From NCBI GenBank assembly GCA_016710435.1, contig JADJVV010000001.1, positions 1,696,501 to 1,760,500 on the forward strand: DNA of 64,000 nucleotides. Reading direction: 5' to 3'. The stretch is from Hyphomicrobiales bacterium (GTDB lineage: Bacteria > Pseudomonadota > Alphaproteobacteria > Rhizobiales > Aestuariivirgaceae). A program made the position numbers and the translations under genes. Of this stretch, positions 17,339-27,290 are shown piece by piece (positions within the stretch are counted from its first letter, which is position 1; every line of letters begins with the position of its first letter). The notes beneath the pieces were generated by a model that worked only from the letters and a program-made list of their open reading frames with translations, did not search any database and was not told the DNA's origin.

Positions 17339-18244
17339 ATGCGGATTGTCTTCATGGGCACACCGGATTTTGCCACCCATGCGTTGCGCGCACTGGCGGA
17401 GGCGGGCCACGAGATCGTTGCCGTCTATTCGCAGCCACCGCGCCCGGCTGGCCGTGGCTACGGGGTGAAGCCATCGCCGGTGCATGCCCTGGGTGAACAG
17501 CTGGGCATTCCTGTCCGCACGCCCGTGTCCCTGAAGGGCGCCGAGGAACAACTGGCCTTCGCCGCGCTGAAGGCAGATGCCGCGGTGGTCGTGGCCTATG
17601 GCCTGCTCTTGCCCAGGGCCGTGCTGGATGCACCGCGTTTCGGCTGCTTCAACATCCACGCCTCTCTCCTGCCGCGCTGGCGGGGCGCAGCGCCGATCCA
17701 GCGCGCCATCATGGCGGGCGATGCGGAATCGGGCGTCACCATCATGCGCATGGAAGAGGGGCTGGATACCGGCCCCATGGTGAAGATTGCCCGGGTCGCC
17801 ATCACGCCGCAGACGACGGCGGCGTCACTTCACGATGAACTGGTAGAAGCGGGTGCGGCCCTCATGGTGGAGGCGCTCCGTGATCCGCAGCAGCCCGGAA
17901 CCCCGCAGCCGGCCAATGGCGTGACCTATGCCCGCAAGATTGACAAGGCCGAGGCGCGGATCGACTTTGCCCGGGACTCTGCCGACGTGCGCAATCACAT
18001 CCACGGGCTTTCGCCCTTTCCTGGCGCATGGACGATGATCGGACAATCCCGCGTCAAGGTCCTCAAGGCCGAGGCTGTTGCCGGCGCCGGCGAGGCGGGC
18101 ACGGCGCTGGACGACAGGCTCACCATCGCCTGCGCAACCGGCGCCATCCGCTTTCTCGAGGTGCAGCGCGAAGGCAAGGGCGCCATGCCAGCGGAAGCGC
18201 TCTTGCGCGGCCTCGCCGTTCCCCCAGGCACGAGGCTGATCTGA
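17339..18244 (+). CDS. fmt: Methionyl-tRNA formyltransferase
   Basis: This enzyme transfers a formyl group from 10-formyltetrahydrofolate to initiator Met-tRNA. The N-terminus MRIVFMGTPDFA and the block FNIHASLLPRWRGAAPIQRAI are diagnostic, and a C-terminal tRNA-binding domain follows. The ATG at 17339 is preferred over an in-frame GTG at 17330. It matches the family start and has GGGGAAG at a workable distance, which leaves GTG with only two bases. It forms the classical def-fmt pair, and its TGA shares one base with the start of truA. Confidence 0.96.
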   Translation: MRIVFMGTPDFATHALRALAEAGHEIVAVYSQPPRPAGRGYGVKPSPVHALGEQLGIPVRTPVSLKGAEEQLAFAALKADAAVVVAYGLLLPRAVLDAPRFGCFNIHASLLPRWRGAAPIQRAIMAGDAESGVTIMRMEEGLDTGPMVKIARVAITPQTTAASLHDELVEAGAALMVEALRDPQQPGTPQPANGVTYARKIDKAEARIDFARDSADVRNHIHGLSPFPGAWTMIGQSRVKVLKAEAVAGAGEAGTALDDRLTIACATGAIRFLEVQREGKGAMPAEALLRGLAVPPGTRLI

Positions 18245-18984
18245 TGCCCCGCTACAAGCTCACCATAGAATACGACGGCACCGGTTTCTACGGCTGGCAG
18301 ATGCAGGCCGCGCATGTGACCGTACAGGGTGTTCTGGAAGCAGCACTCTCCCACATCCATGGCCAGCACATTCTGGTGCAGGGTGCGGGCCGCACCGACA
18401 CGGGCGTGCATGCACTGGAGCAGGTGGCCCACGTGGACCTGCCGAAATCATGGGACCCCTTCGTGCTCCGCAATGCCATCAACGGCAACGTGCGGCCCCA
18501 TCCCGTCTGCGTGCTGGAGGCCGAGGAAGTGGCGGATGATTTCCACGCCCGCTTCTCGGCGACGAAGCGCAACTATCTCTTTCGCATCCTCAACCGCCGC
18601 GCCCCGCCCGCGCTGGACCTCAATCGCGTCTGGCATGTGCCAGTGGAGATGGATGCAGCGGCGATGCACGAAGCCGCCCAGCACCTCATCGGCAAGCACG
18701 ATTTCACGACGTTCCGCGCCGCTGATTGCCAGGCCTTGTCGCCGGTGAAGACGCTCGACCGCTTCGAGGTCGCGCGCTACGGCGAGGAGATCGAAATCCG
18801 GGCCGAGGCGCGGAGCTTCCTGCACCATCAGGTGCGCTCCATGGTCGGCTCACTCAAGTATGTGGGCGAAGGCAAGTGGCCGCCGGTGAAGATGAGAAAG
18901 GCGCTGGAAGCCCGCAACCGCGCCGCCTGTGGCGTCGTGGCCCCACCGCACGGTCTCTATCTGGTGAGCGTCGGGTACGGTTAA
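18244..18984 (+). CDS. truA: tRNA pseudouridine synthase A
   Basis: This 246-residue enzyme makes pseudouridine at positions 38-40 of tRNA anticodon arms. It starts MPRYKLTIEYDGTGFYGWQ and carries the catalytic aspartate in GAGRTDTGVHA near residue 50, and it ends with the conserved HQVRSMVG block. The start overlaps the fmt stop by one base (TGATG). The def-fmt-truA order next to dapE is shared with many rhizobia. Confidence 0.96.
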   Translation: MPRYKLTIEYDGTGFYGWQMQAAHVTVQGVLEAALSHIHGQHILVQGAGRTDTGVHALEQVAHVDLPKSWDPFVLRNAINGNVRPHPVCVLEAEEVADDFHARFSATKRNYLFRILNRRAPPALDLNRVWHVPVEMDAAAMHEAAQHLIGKHDFTTFRAADCQALSPVKTLDRFEVARYGEEIEIRAEARSFLHHQVRSMVGSLKYVGEGKWPPVKMRKALEARNRAACGVVAPPHGLYLVSVGYG

Positions 18985-18999
18985 GTCCCGCGCCAGCAC

Positions 19000-20166
19000 C
19001 TAGACCTTGAAATAGTCGTCGAGAATCCGCCGGTACACCTTTGCCGTGGCTTTCAGTTCCTCTACCGAGATGCGCTCGTCCGTCTGGTGGATTGTCGCGT
19101 TGGTGGGGCCGAATTCCAGGACCGGGCAGTAGTCTTTCACGAAGCGCGCATCGGACGTGCCGCCGGAAGTGGAGAGCTTGGGCATGATGCCCGTTTCGCT
19201 TCTGATGGCATTCTGCACAAGGGAGACGAAGTCGCCCGGCTCGGTGATGAACACGTCAGCGCCTTCGATTGCGCGCATGTACCATGCCCCGCCCAATTCC
19301 TTGCGCACCGCCTCGATTTCCATCTGCACCAGTTCCTTGAGCGACTGGAAGCTGTGTTCGGTGGAAAAGCGGATGTTGAACTTGGCCGTGGCGCGCGACG
19401 GGATCACGTTCCCCGCCGGATTGCCCACGTCGAAACTGGTGAAGGCCAGTGTCGACGGATCGAAATGGGCATTGCCATCATCGAGCTTCCGTTGGGCCAT
19501 GCGGTCAACCAGGCGCGCGAGCTTGGGCACGGGATTGTCGGCCTTGTGTGGATAGGCGGAGTGACCCTGCTTGCCATCCACCTGCACGATGAAGGAGAGC
19601 GAGCCGCGCCGCCCGATCTTGATCGTGTCGCCCAGCGCCTCGGCGCAGGACGGTTCGCCGACCAGGCAATGGTCCGGCACACTGCCGCGCGCCTTCATCC
19701 AATCCAGCACCTTCACGGTTCCGTTGATGGCCGGGCCTTCCTCATCGTTGGTGATGAGGAACGAGATCGAGCCCTTGAACGCCGGACGCTCGCGCACGAA
19801 ATCCATGGCAGCGGCCGCGAAAGCGGCAACCGATCCCTTCATGTCGGTGGCGCCGCGGCCCCACACCTGGCCATCACGAATGTCGGCCGCGAAAGGCGGA
19901 GACGACCATATCGATTCGTCGCCCTGCGGCACCACGTCGGTATGTCCCGCAAAACAGAAATGTGGGCCCCCCGTGCCGATGCGGGCAAAGAGATTGTCCA
20001 CATCAGGCGTGTCCTTGTCGGAGAAGGTGATGCGCTCGCAGGCAAAGCCCGACGACTGCAGCCAGCCCTGCAGCAAGGTCAGCACGCCTGCTTCATGCGG
20101 CGTGACGGAAGGGCAGCGGATCAGCTGCTGCAACATGGCGACGGGATCGTGCGGCGTATTTTTCAT
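19000..20166 (-). CDS. dapE: Succinyl-diaminopimelate desuccinylase
   Basis: This M20-family metallohydrolase of 388 residues releases succinate from N-succinyl-LL-diaminopimelate in the lysine/peptidoglycan pathway. Zinc-site motifs are CFAGHTDVVPQGD near residue 70, GRGATDMKGS and NDEEGPAINGT, and the late STSGGTSDARF block is typical of DapE. I start at MKNTPHDPVAML (20166). The frame is open further upstream but runs through a terminator hairpin. It is convergent with truA and lies downstream of dapD on the same strand, so both succinylase-branch genes are here. Confidence 0.95.
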   Translation of the reverse strand: MKNTPHDPVAMLQQLIRCPSVTPHEAGVLTLLQGWLQSSGFACERITFSDKDTPDVDNLFARIGTGGPHFCFAGHTDVVPQGDESIWSSPPFAADIRDGQVWGRGATDMKGSVAAFAAAAMDFVRERPAFKGSISFLITNDEEGPAINGTVKVLDWMKARGSVPDHCLVGEPSCAEALGDTIKIGRRGSLSFIVQVDGKQGHSAYPHKADNPVPKLARLVDRMAQRKLDDGNAHFDPSTLAFTSFDVGNPAGNVIPSRATAKFNIRFSTEHSFQSLKELVQMEIEAVRKELGGAWYMRAIEGADVFITEPGDFVSLVQNAIRSETGIMPKLSTSGGTSDARFVKDYCPVLEFGPTNATIHQTDERISVEELKATAKVYRRILDDYFKV

Positions 20167-20192
20167 GGTGGGCACTTCTATCTCAAAAGCAA

Positions 20193-20217
20193 ATGCCCGG
20201 TCCATGGGGCCGGGCAT
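20193..20217 (-). terminator. Rho-independent terminator after the DUF805 gene
   Basis: An 8-bp perfect inverted repeat (ATGCCCGG / CCGGGCAT) with a nine-base loop is followed on the minus strand by TTTGCTTTT. It lies between the DUF805 stop and the dapE start and would separate dapE from the dapD-side operon. Confidence 0.65.
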
Positions 20218-20243
20218 CGCAGGTGTGTGGACGCTGTCCCGGC

Positions 20244-20654
20244 CTAGTCCGCGATAGGGTCCGGGCCGAAGCGATTCGGGCCTTCCGTGCCGCGCAGGAA
20301 GCCGAGTTCGATAATCATCCACAGCGCGCCGATCAATGGCACCAGCATGATCAGCGACCACCAGCCCGACTTGTCGCGGTCATGCCAGCGCTTGGCATAG
20401 ATGGCGAGTGACGGCCAAAGCGTGAGCAGGATGAGAATGATGAGCGGCACGGTCATCCGGCCGAAGGATTCCTGCATGGCCATGGCCTGCGCTTCCGGCG
20501 TGGCAGTGGGGTCGACCGACATCATGCTGACGCCGAAGATTGCGAACAGGATGAATTCGAGAATCCAGGTGATGACGATCATCACCAGGATGGCAAGCCA
20601 GAAGGTCTTGCGAGGGATGCGTCCGTCAAAGGACGTAAAGGTCTGAAGGTTCAT
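20244..20654 (-). CDS. DUF805 family inner-membrane protein
   Basis: This 136-residue protein has a short N-terminal region (FTSFDGRIPRKTFWLA), then about four hydrophobic segments including the conserved RWHDRDKSGWW near residue 90, which is the hallmark of DUF805 (YhaH-like) proteins. The function of the family is unknown. It sits between dapD and dapE in an arrangement seen in related bacteria, with an apparent terminator directly after it, so it may be a separately ended transcript. Confidence 0.88.
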   Translation of the reverse strand: MNLQTFTSFDGRIPRKTFWLAILVMIVITWILEFILFAIFGVSMMSVDPTATPEAQAMAMQESFGRMTVPLIILILLTLWPSLAIYAKRWHDRDKSGWWSLIMLVPLIGALWMIIELGFLRGTEGPNRFGPDPIAD

Positions 20655-20735
20655 GCACAGTCTCCGCTCAAGTGATTCTGAGCCCCCGGGGCCAGTATCA
20701 CTTGAAAACGGCGTCTGCTCAATCCCCGGCTGTGA

Positions 20736-21568
<833 letters not shown>

Positions 21569-21572
<4 letters not shown>

Positions 21573-22264
21573 GAGTGGTCTCCAAACTTCAGTTCCGACA
21601 GGAAACGGGCAAGGTCGCGGGTGACGTGCTGCACCCAGGGGGAATTGGGATCGCCCTGCCAGTCCTTCACATCCGCATCATCTTCCGACACGACCAGCAC
21701 CGTCTTCATGCCCAGTTCGTGGGGCACCTTGAGATTGTTGGCGATGTCTTCAAAGAATGCCGCACGCACCGGATCGACACCGTGCTCGCGCAGGAACTTG
21801 GCGTAGGGCTCGGGCGCGGGCTTGGGAATGTGATCCGAATCCACGATGTCGAACACGCCGTGAAAAGCGTCAGCCACGCCGAGCCGTTCCATGACGGCGC
21901 GCGCATGTTTTGTTGTGCCGTTGGTGTAGACAATCTTGCGCCCCGGCAACCGCTCCAGTGCGGCAAGAAGCGCCGGGTTGGCGGGCACGGAGTCGTATTC
22001 AATGTCGTGCACCCGCTCGAGGAAATCTTCCGGCGCGTGCCCATGCTCCACCATCAGCCCGCGCAGCGTCGTGCCGTGGCGCAGGAAGAGGTCGCGCTGG
22101 ATGCGCTTGGCCTCGTCGAACGCCACGTTGAAATGCCGCATCACATATTCGCCCATGCGCACATGCATCTGGTCGAACAGCCGGCACGAGGCCGGATAGA
22201 GCGTGTTGTCCAGGTCGAAGACCCAGGCATTCACGTGGGAAAAGTCCGGAACCTGCGCGCTCAT
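21569..22264 (-). CDS. HAD-superfamily pyrimidine 5'-nucleotidase
   Basis: This 231-residue HAD hydrolase has the nucleophile motif VFDLDNTLYP near residue 15, motif II in IVYTNGTTKHA, and late acidic residues in FFEDIANNLKVP. It matches the SDT1/pyrimidine 5'-nucleotidase subfamily that dephosphorylates nucleoside monophosphates. The gene overlaps both argB (four bases) and dapD (four bases), an arrangement common in alphaproteobacteria. Confidence 0.88.
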
Positions 22265-23157
22265 ACGCCCGAGCGCGAAATGCGCGTGCCGACACCGTGC
22301 GGCGTGAGGAGTTCGAGCAGCACCGAATGCGGCACGCGGCCATCGAGGATGATGACGCCCTCGACGCCTGACTCGACCACCGACACGGCACTCTCGATCT
22401 TGGGGATCATGCCGCCGGTGATGGTGCCTTCCGACACAAGCTGCGGCACGTCGCCGATCTTGAGTTCGCTGATGAGTTGCTTGTTCTTGTCGAGCACGCC
22501 GGCCACATCGGTCAGGAGCAGGAGTCGCTTGGCGCCTGTCGCGGCGGCAATGGCACCCGCCGCCGTGTCGGCGTTCACGTTGTAGGTATCGCCCTCCCAG
22601 CCCACGCCCACGGGAGCAACCACGGGAATGGCATCGCTCTTCATGATGGTGTGGAGGATTTCCACGTTGACGCGCGCCGGCTCGCCCACCTGGCCAAAAT
22701 CGATCTTCACCGTCTTGCCGGTAACGGGATCGGTCTTTTCCTTCACGTAGCGCTCGGCGATGAGGAGATTGCCGTCCTTGCCGGAGATGCCGATGGCGCG
22801 GCCACCGGCCTGCTGGATCGAGGCGACGATCGCCTTGTTGATGGAGCCGGCGAGAACCATCTCGACGACCGACATGGTTTCATCGTCGGTGACGCGCAGG
22901 CCCTCGCGGAACTCTGCCTTCACCGCGAGCTTGTCCAGCATCTTGTTGATCTGGGGGCCGCCGCCATGCACGACGATGGGGTTGAGGCCGCAGACCTTCA
23001 GCATGACGATGTCGCGGGCGAACATGCGGGCCAGCTCCGGGTCCACCATGGCGTGGCCGCCGTATTTCACCACGATGATCTGGTCGTCGTAACGCTGCAG
23101 GAAAGGCAACGCCTCCGAAAGGATGCGGGCCGTTTCATTGACGGTGAGTTCGGTCAT
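22261..23157 (-). CDS. argB: Acetylglutamate kinase
   Basis: This 298-residue amino-acid kinase phosphorylates N-acetyl-L-glutamate, the second step of arginine synthesis and usually the feedback-inhibited one. Motifs seen are VVKYGGHAM near residue 29, VVHGGGPQIN near 62 and NVNADTAAGAIAAATGAKRLLLLTD near 195 (key residues N, D and the glycines). The N-terminal extension before VVKYGG fits the arginine-sensitive, hexameric type. It heads the argB-HAD-dapD group. Confidence 0.96.
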   Translation of the reverse strand: MTELTVNETARILSEALPFLQRYDDQIIVVKYGGHAMVDPELARMFARDIVMLKVCGLNPIVVHGGGPQINKMLDKLAVKAEFREGLRVTDDETMSVVEMVLAGSINKAIVASIQQAGGRAIGISGKDGNLLIAERYVKEKTDPVTGKTVKIDFGQVGEPARVNVEILHTIMKSDAIPVVAPVGVGWEGDTYNVNADTAAGAIAAATGAKRLLLLTDVAGVLDKNKQLISELKIGDVPQLVSEGTITGGMIPKIESAVSVVESGVEGVIILDGRVPHSVLLELLTPHGVGTRISRSGV

Positions 23158-23273
23158 GGGCGAAGTCCCGGAAGCAGAGGAAAACCGTCGCGCCTTATAG
23201 GGGATTCTGCGGCGATGGAAAGCACCAAGGCAGCACCGTCATTCCGGCGATGCCGGAGCCGGGAGCACGCTCC

Positions 23274-23912
23274 TCAGCGGATCAGCCCGGCAATCTCGGC
23301 GCGAAGCTCCTCGAAGCCCGTTCCCTTGTCGGAGGAGGTGACGAACAGCACAGGCAGGGCGGCGGCGCGCTTCTTGACGATGGCGAGTGTGTCCGCCGTG
23401 ACCGCCGCCAGTTCCGAGGCCTTGATCTTGTCCGTTTTGGTGAGCACCAGCTGGTAGGCGACAGCCGTTTCATCCAGCATGTCGAACATCTCGCGGTCTT
23501 CCGCTTTCACGCCATGGCGTGCATCGATCAGCACGAAGACGCGGGTCAGCCCCACGCGGCCACGCAGGTAGCCCTTCAGCACGTCCTGCCACTGCTTCAC
23601 CTCGGTTTTGGGCGCCTTGGCATAGCCATAGCCCGGCATGTCCACCAGCGTGATGCGGCCGTCGATGTCGAAGAAATTCAGTTCGCGTGTGCGCCCCGGT
23701 GTGTTGGAGGCGCGGGCGAGGCCGCGCACGCCGGTCAGCGCATTGATGAGCGATGACTTCCCCACGTTGGAGCGCCCGGCAAAGGCGATCTCGGTGCCCG
23801 CCAGTGGCGGCAGCTGCTCGAGCTTCGCCACGCCCAGCCGGAACGACGCCGGGGCAGAGAACAGTCTCCGCCCCTCCGTCATCTGTTCGTCCGTGTAGCG
23901 GCTCTCCGCCAT
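23274..23912 (-). CDS. yihA: Ribosome-biogenesis GTPase YihA/YsxC/EngB
   Basis: This 212-residue TRAFAC GTPase is needed for assembly of the large ribosomal subunit. G1 is GRSNVGKSSLIN near residue 47, G3 is DMPGYGYAK near 93 and G4 is LTKTDK near 160. The segment NTPGRTRELNFF before G3 is characteristic of EngB. It follows yidC by three bases and closes the rpmH-rnpA-yidC-yihA operon. Confidence 0.96.
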   Translation of the reverse strand: MAESRYTDEQMTEGRRLFSAPASFRLGVAKLEQLPPLAGTEIAFAGRSNVGKSSLINALTGVRGLARASNTPGRTRELNFFDIDGRITLVDMPGYGYAKAPKTEVKQWQDVLKGYLRGRVGLTRVFVLIDARHGVKAEDREMFDMLDETAVAYQLVLTKTDKIKASELAAVTADTLAIVKKRAAALPVLFVTSSDKGTGFEELRAEIAGLIR

Positions 23913-23915
23913 GCC

Positions 23916-25727
23916 TCAGGCCTTCTTCTTCAGGAAGGGCAGGCTGTCGCGGATATTGCCGAAGAGATCGAGGTCTGTGCCGTTGCGCTTCATGATGAAG
24001 CTCTGCTGGATGATCGAGAGAAGGTTGCTCCACGTCCAGTAGATGACGAGACCGGCCGGCATCGAGCTCAGCATGAAAGTGAAGATGAGCGGCATCCAGT
24101 TGAACATGGAGGCCTGCACCGGATCGGCGGGTGCGGGGTTGAGGCGCATCTGCACCCACATGGTCATGCCCATGAGGATCGGCCAAACGCCCAGCATCAG
24201 CATGTGCGGCGGCGTCCACGGGATGAGGCCGAAGAGATTGAACAGGCTCGTCGGGTCCGGCGCCGAAAGATCGTGGATCCAGCCGTAGAACGGCGCGTGG
24301 CGCAAATCGATCGTCGTCAGGATCACCTTGTAGAGCGAGAAGAAGATGGGGATCTGGATGAAGATGGGGAGGCACCCGGAGAGCGGCGAAACCTTCTCCT
24401 TCTTGTACATCTCCATGATTTCCTGCTGCTGCTTCATCCGGTCTTCCGGATTTTCCTTCTTGATGCGCTCCATCTCGGGCTGCAGCTTCTTCATCTTGCT
24501 CATCGAGGCGTAGGACTTGTTGGCGAGCGGGAAGAGCACCAGCTTCACAAGCACCGTCACGAAAAGGATTGCGAGGCCGAAGTTGCCGAGGAAGCCGTTG
24601 GCGAAGTGCACGAGCTTGTACATGGGCTTGGTGAGGAAATAGAACCAGCCCCAGTCGATCATCAGGTCGAACTTGTCGATGCCGTACTTCTCGCCGATCG
24701 CATACATGCTGTTGACGATCTTGGCGCCGGCATAGATGTGGTCGGTGAGTTCGGTGGCGGCGCCGGGACCGACGGTCACGGCTTCCTTGCCGAGCCAATC
24801 CACCTGGTAGGCGTCACGCTCGCCGATCTTGAAGTGCTGGTAGGTCGAGGTGAGGGCGCGGCTCTGGTCGGGAATGAGGGCGGTCGCCCAGTACTTGTCG
24901 GTAAAGGCAACCCAGCCGCCCTTGGAGTCCTTGACGAGCTTGCCGTCTTCCTTGGCCACGTCGTGATACTTGGCTTCCGTCAGGCTGCCGTCCTGCACGC
25001 CGAGCATGCCTTCGAAGAACACATAGTAGCCGGCAACCTGCGGCGTATCCTGGCGCTGCACGCGGGCATAGGGAATGAGCGAAACGGCCGCCGCCGACTT
25101 GTTCTGGATGCCGTGCTTGATGGTGAACACGTAGGTGTCCGAGAGCGAGATGGTGCGCGTGAAGACAAGGCCCTCGCCGTTGTCCCACGACAGCGTGACA
25201 GGCGAGTCGGCCGTGAGCGCCGTGCCTGAGGAAACCGTCCACACGCTCTTCGCATCCGGCACCTTCACAGTGGAACCGGCAGGTGTCACGAAGCCCTGCT
25301 CGGCAAAATAGGCATTGGGCGTGCCAGAAGGCGAGAGCAGCGTGATGATGGGGCTCGTGAGATTGGCCTGTTCGCGATAGTCCTTGAGCTTGAGATCGTC
25401 GAGCTGCGCGCCCGTGAGATTGATCGAGCCTTCAAGCTGCGGCGTGTCGATCTTCACGCGGGACGTCGTGGCAAGCGCCTGATCGCGGGTGACGGCGTTG
25501 GCCGCGGCGGGATCACCGGGAACCTGCGCCTGCGGCTGCGCTGTCTGGCCTGCGCCCGTTTGCTGCGTTGTCTGCTGTGTCGTCTGCTGGGCCTGCTGCG
25601 CGGCCTGCTGGTTCAGCTTCGGCGTCACGAAGAAATACTGCCAGACGAAGACGATGGCCATGGACAGCACGATCGCCAGAATCAGATTCTTGCTGTCGGG
25701 CTTCATGGGGTTCTGGTTGGGGGTCAT
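23916..25727 (-). CDS. yidC: Membrane protein insertase YidC
   Basis: This 603-residue inner-membrane protein inserts and folds membrane proteins alone or with Sec. It has the Gram-negative plan: an N-terminal anchor (LILAIVLSMAIVFVWQYFF), a Gln/Thr-rich linker around residues 38-60, a large periplasmic beta domain, and the conserved C-terminal five-helix core with SPLSGCLPIFIQIPIFFSLY near residue 437. The start overlaps the rnpA stop by four bases. Length and order are normal for rhizobia. Confidence 0.96.
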   Translation of the reverse strand: MTPNQNPMKPDSKNLILAIVLSMAIVFVWQYFFVTPKLNQQAAQQAQQTTQQTTQQTGAGQTAQPQAQVPGDPAAANAVTRDQALATTSRVKIDTPQLEGSINLTGAQLDDLKLKDYREQANLTSPIITLLSPSGTPNAYFAEQGFVTPAGSTVKVPDAKSVWTVSSGTALTADSPVTLSWDNGEGLVFTRTISLSDTYVFTIKHGIQNKSAAAVSLIPYARVQRQDTPQVAGYYVFFEGMLGVQDGSLTEAKYHDVAKEDGKLVKDSKGGWVAFTDKYWATALIPDQSRALTSTYQHFKIGERDAYQVDWLGKEAVTVGPGAATELTDHIYAGAKIVNSMYAIGEKYGIDKFDLMIDWGWFYFLTKPMYKLVHFANGFLGNFGLAILFVTVLVKLVLFPLANKSYASMSKMKKLQPEMERIKKENPEDRMKQQQEIMEMYKKEKVSPLSGCLPIFIQIPIFFSLYKVILTTIDLRHAPFYGWIHDLSAPDPTSLFNLFGLIPWTPPHMLMLGVWPILMGMTMWVQMRLNPAPADPVQASMFNWMPLIFTFMLSSMPAGLVIYWTWSNLLSIIQQSFIMKRNGTDLDLFGNIRDSLPFLKKKA

Positions 25728-26080
25728 GGTCTGGTCCTGGTGTCGCCCGCATGCGGTGCGGCGTGGAGTTTGGAAACAGCGGATATAATGTCGTTCTGCA
25801 GGTCTTCAAAGCTGCGTGTGGCACTCGCCTCGCGGCCGATCAGCACATAATCGAAGCCATCGCGTGCAACGCCGGGCAGGGCGAGGCGGGCAGCTTCCTT
25901 GAGGCGGCGGCGGATGCGGTTGCGCATCACCGCATTACCGAGTTTCTTGGTGCAGGTGAATCCCACCCGCGCCGTGTCGGTGTCGTGGCGGTCGCGGGCC
26001 TGCAGCAACACACCGGCTTTTGGCACAAAACGGCCCTTCGCCGCGGACAGAAAATCCCGCCGGCGCAAGAGCCGTTTCAT
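25724..26080 (-). CDS. rnpA: Ribonuclease P protein component
   Basis: This 118-residue basic protein is the protein subunit of RNase P, which trims the 5' leader of tRNA precursors. The RNR box is present as GNAVMRNRIRRRLKEAAR around residue 50, preceded by VGFTCTKKLGNAV. It starts 15 bases after the rpmH stop and overlaps yidC by four bases, the conserved order of the rpmH operon. Confidence 0.95.
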   Translation of the reverse strand: MKRLLRRRDFLSAAKGRFVPKAGVLLQARDRHDTDTARVGFTCTKKLGNAVMRNRIRRRLKEAARLALPGVARDGFDYVLIGREASATRSFEDLQNDIISAVSKLHAAPHAGDTRTRP

Positions 26081-26095
26081 GAGGAACAGGATCGC

Positions 26096-26230
26096 TTAGG
26101 CGCTGAGGCGCTTGCGGCCACGCGCACGGCGGCGGTTGATCACCCGGCGGCCGCCCACGGTGGCCATGCGCGCACGGAAACCATGGCGGCGCTTGCGAAC
26201 AAGCTTGGAAGGTTGGTAAGTGCGCTTCAC
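26096..26230 (-). CDS. rpmH: 50S ribosomal protein L34
   Basis: A 44-codon frame reads MKRTYQPSKLVRKRRHGFRA and ends GRKRLSA, the full and very conserved L34 sequence. The initiation codon is GTG (26230-26228), not ATG, with CGGAG-like bases a short way upstream. It heads the rpmH-rnpA-yidC-yihA operon. In many bacteria dnaA/oriC lies on the other side of rpmH, but no DnaA boxes or dnaA gene are visible here. Confidence 0.96.
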   Translation of the reverse strand: MKRTYQPSKLVRKRRHGFRARMATVGGRRVINRRRARGRKRLSA

Positions 26231-26486
26231 GAGCAATCTCCGTAAGGTTTGCTGCCAGCCCCAACCCTTTGTTATTCAAGGTCAAACACCTGTCCGGGGC
26301 AGATCGTACTGCCCCCGGTAAGGCGGGGGATGTCAGGAATTTGAGCGGCTTATGGTCAATCCCCCGGGAAAAGTCAACGCCGGGCGGAAATTGCTCCGCT
26401 CATTGCATAACACGCCGCTTGAAGCCTTCTCAACTTCCGGTGAGGGCCTGCTGCAATGGACGGGGCTGTGGCGTATGGAGAGCGTG

Positions 26487-27290
26487 ATGTCCATCCCCGA
26501 ACCTTCTGGCCCCGAACCTTCTGGCCCCGAACCTTCCGCCGGTCACTCTCGCGCCGTGCGCCGCTGGCTTGCGCCTGCTGCGGTGGTCGGCCTGATGCTG
26601 CTGGCATACGCCCTCGGCCTCCACCACTATGTGTCGCTGGCGAGCCTGGCCGAACACCGCACCTTCCTCAAGACCTTCACCAGCGAACATGGCGCGCTGG
26701 CTCTCGCGGCCTTCGTCGTCATATACGTCTGTGCCGTTGCCCTCTCGCTGCCGGGCGCATCGCTGCTCACGATGGCAGGCGGCTTTCTCTTTGGCTGGCT
26801 GCTGGGCGGATCGGCCGCCGTGGTAGCAGCAACCCTGGGGGCGATTGCGATCTTCCTCATCGCCCGTTCTTCCTTTGGTGACGCGCTGGAACGCCGCGCC
26901 GGTCCTGCCGTGCAACGGGTGAAGCAGGGCTTCGCAGCGGATGCCTTCAACTACATGCTGTTCCTGCGGCTGGTGCCGCTGTTCCCCTTCTGGCTGGTGA
27001 ACCTTGCCGCCGCACTCGCCAACGTCAGCTTGCGCGCCTTCACCTCGGCCACGGCGCTCGGCATCATTCCCGGAACCTTTGCCTTCGCGTTCCTGGGACA
27101 AGGCCTCGACAGCGTTCTGGCGGTGGAGGCCTCCTGGCAAGCCTGCGTCGCCACGGGCGCTGCCGCATCCTGTCCGCCGGAACCGAGCCTCTCCTCGCTG
27201 GTCACGCCGCAACTGCTTCTGGCCTTTTCGGCACTCGGTCTGGTAGCCTTGCTGCCTGTTGTCCTGAAACGTTGGAAAGGCCGCGTATGA
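26487..27290 (+). CDS. TVP38/TMEM64-family inner-membrane protein
   Basis: This protein of about 267 residues has four to six membrane segments and the VTT-domain pattern SLPGASLLTMAGGFLFGW near residue 95, then GAIAIFLIARSSFG and LRLVPLFPFWLVNL. The family is DedA-like and may act in lipid or small-molecule transport. I start at the ATG at 26487, with GGAG six bases upstream; in-frame alternatives lie at 26475 and further up. The first residues are a Pro-Glu-Pro-Ser-Gly repeat. Its stop overlaps the start of a mercuric-reductase-like gene, a pairing seen in many bacteria. Confidence 0.85.
   Translation: MSIPEPSGPEPSGPEPSAGHSRAVRRWLAPAAVVGLMLLAYALGLHHYVSLASLAEHRTFLKTFTSEHGALALAAFVVIYVCAVALSLPGASLLTMAGGFLFGWLLGGSAAVVAATLGAIAIFLIARSSFGDALERRAGPAVQRVKQGFAADAFNYMLFLRLVPLFPFWLVNLAAALANVSLRAFTSATALGIIPGTFAFAFLGQGLDSVLAVEASWQACVATGAAASCPPEPSLSSLVTPQLLLAFSALGLVALLPVVLKRWKGRV
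26495..26538 (+). repeat. 15-bp tandem repeat at the N-terminus of the TVP38 gene
   Basis: The unit CCCCGAACCTTCTGG occurs almost three times in a row in frame and encodes PEPSG repeats in the cytosolic N-terminus. The first two copies are identical, so this is a recent or unstable duplication that may vary in copy number between strains. Confidence 0.9.

Noticed and set aside
23470..24798. A 442-codon minus-strand frame spanning yidC and yihA
   Set aside because: It is a different frame on the same strand as two well-defined essential genes and has shadow-type Arg/Gln/His composition.
26231..26486. Replication origin next to rpmH
   Set aside because: No TTATCCACA-type DnaA boxes and no dnaA or dnaN gene are visible; the region is just a divergent promoter area.
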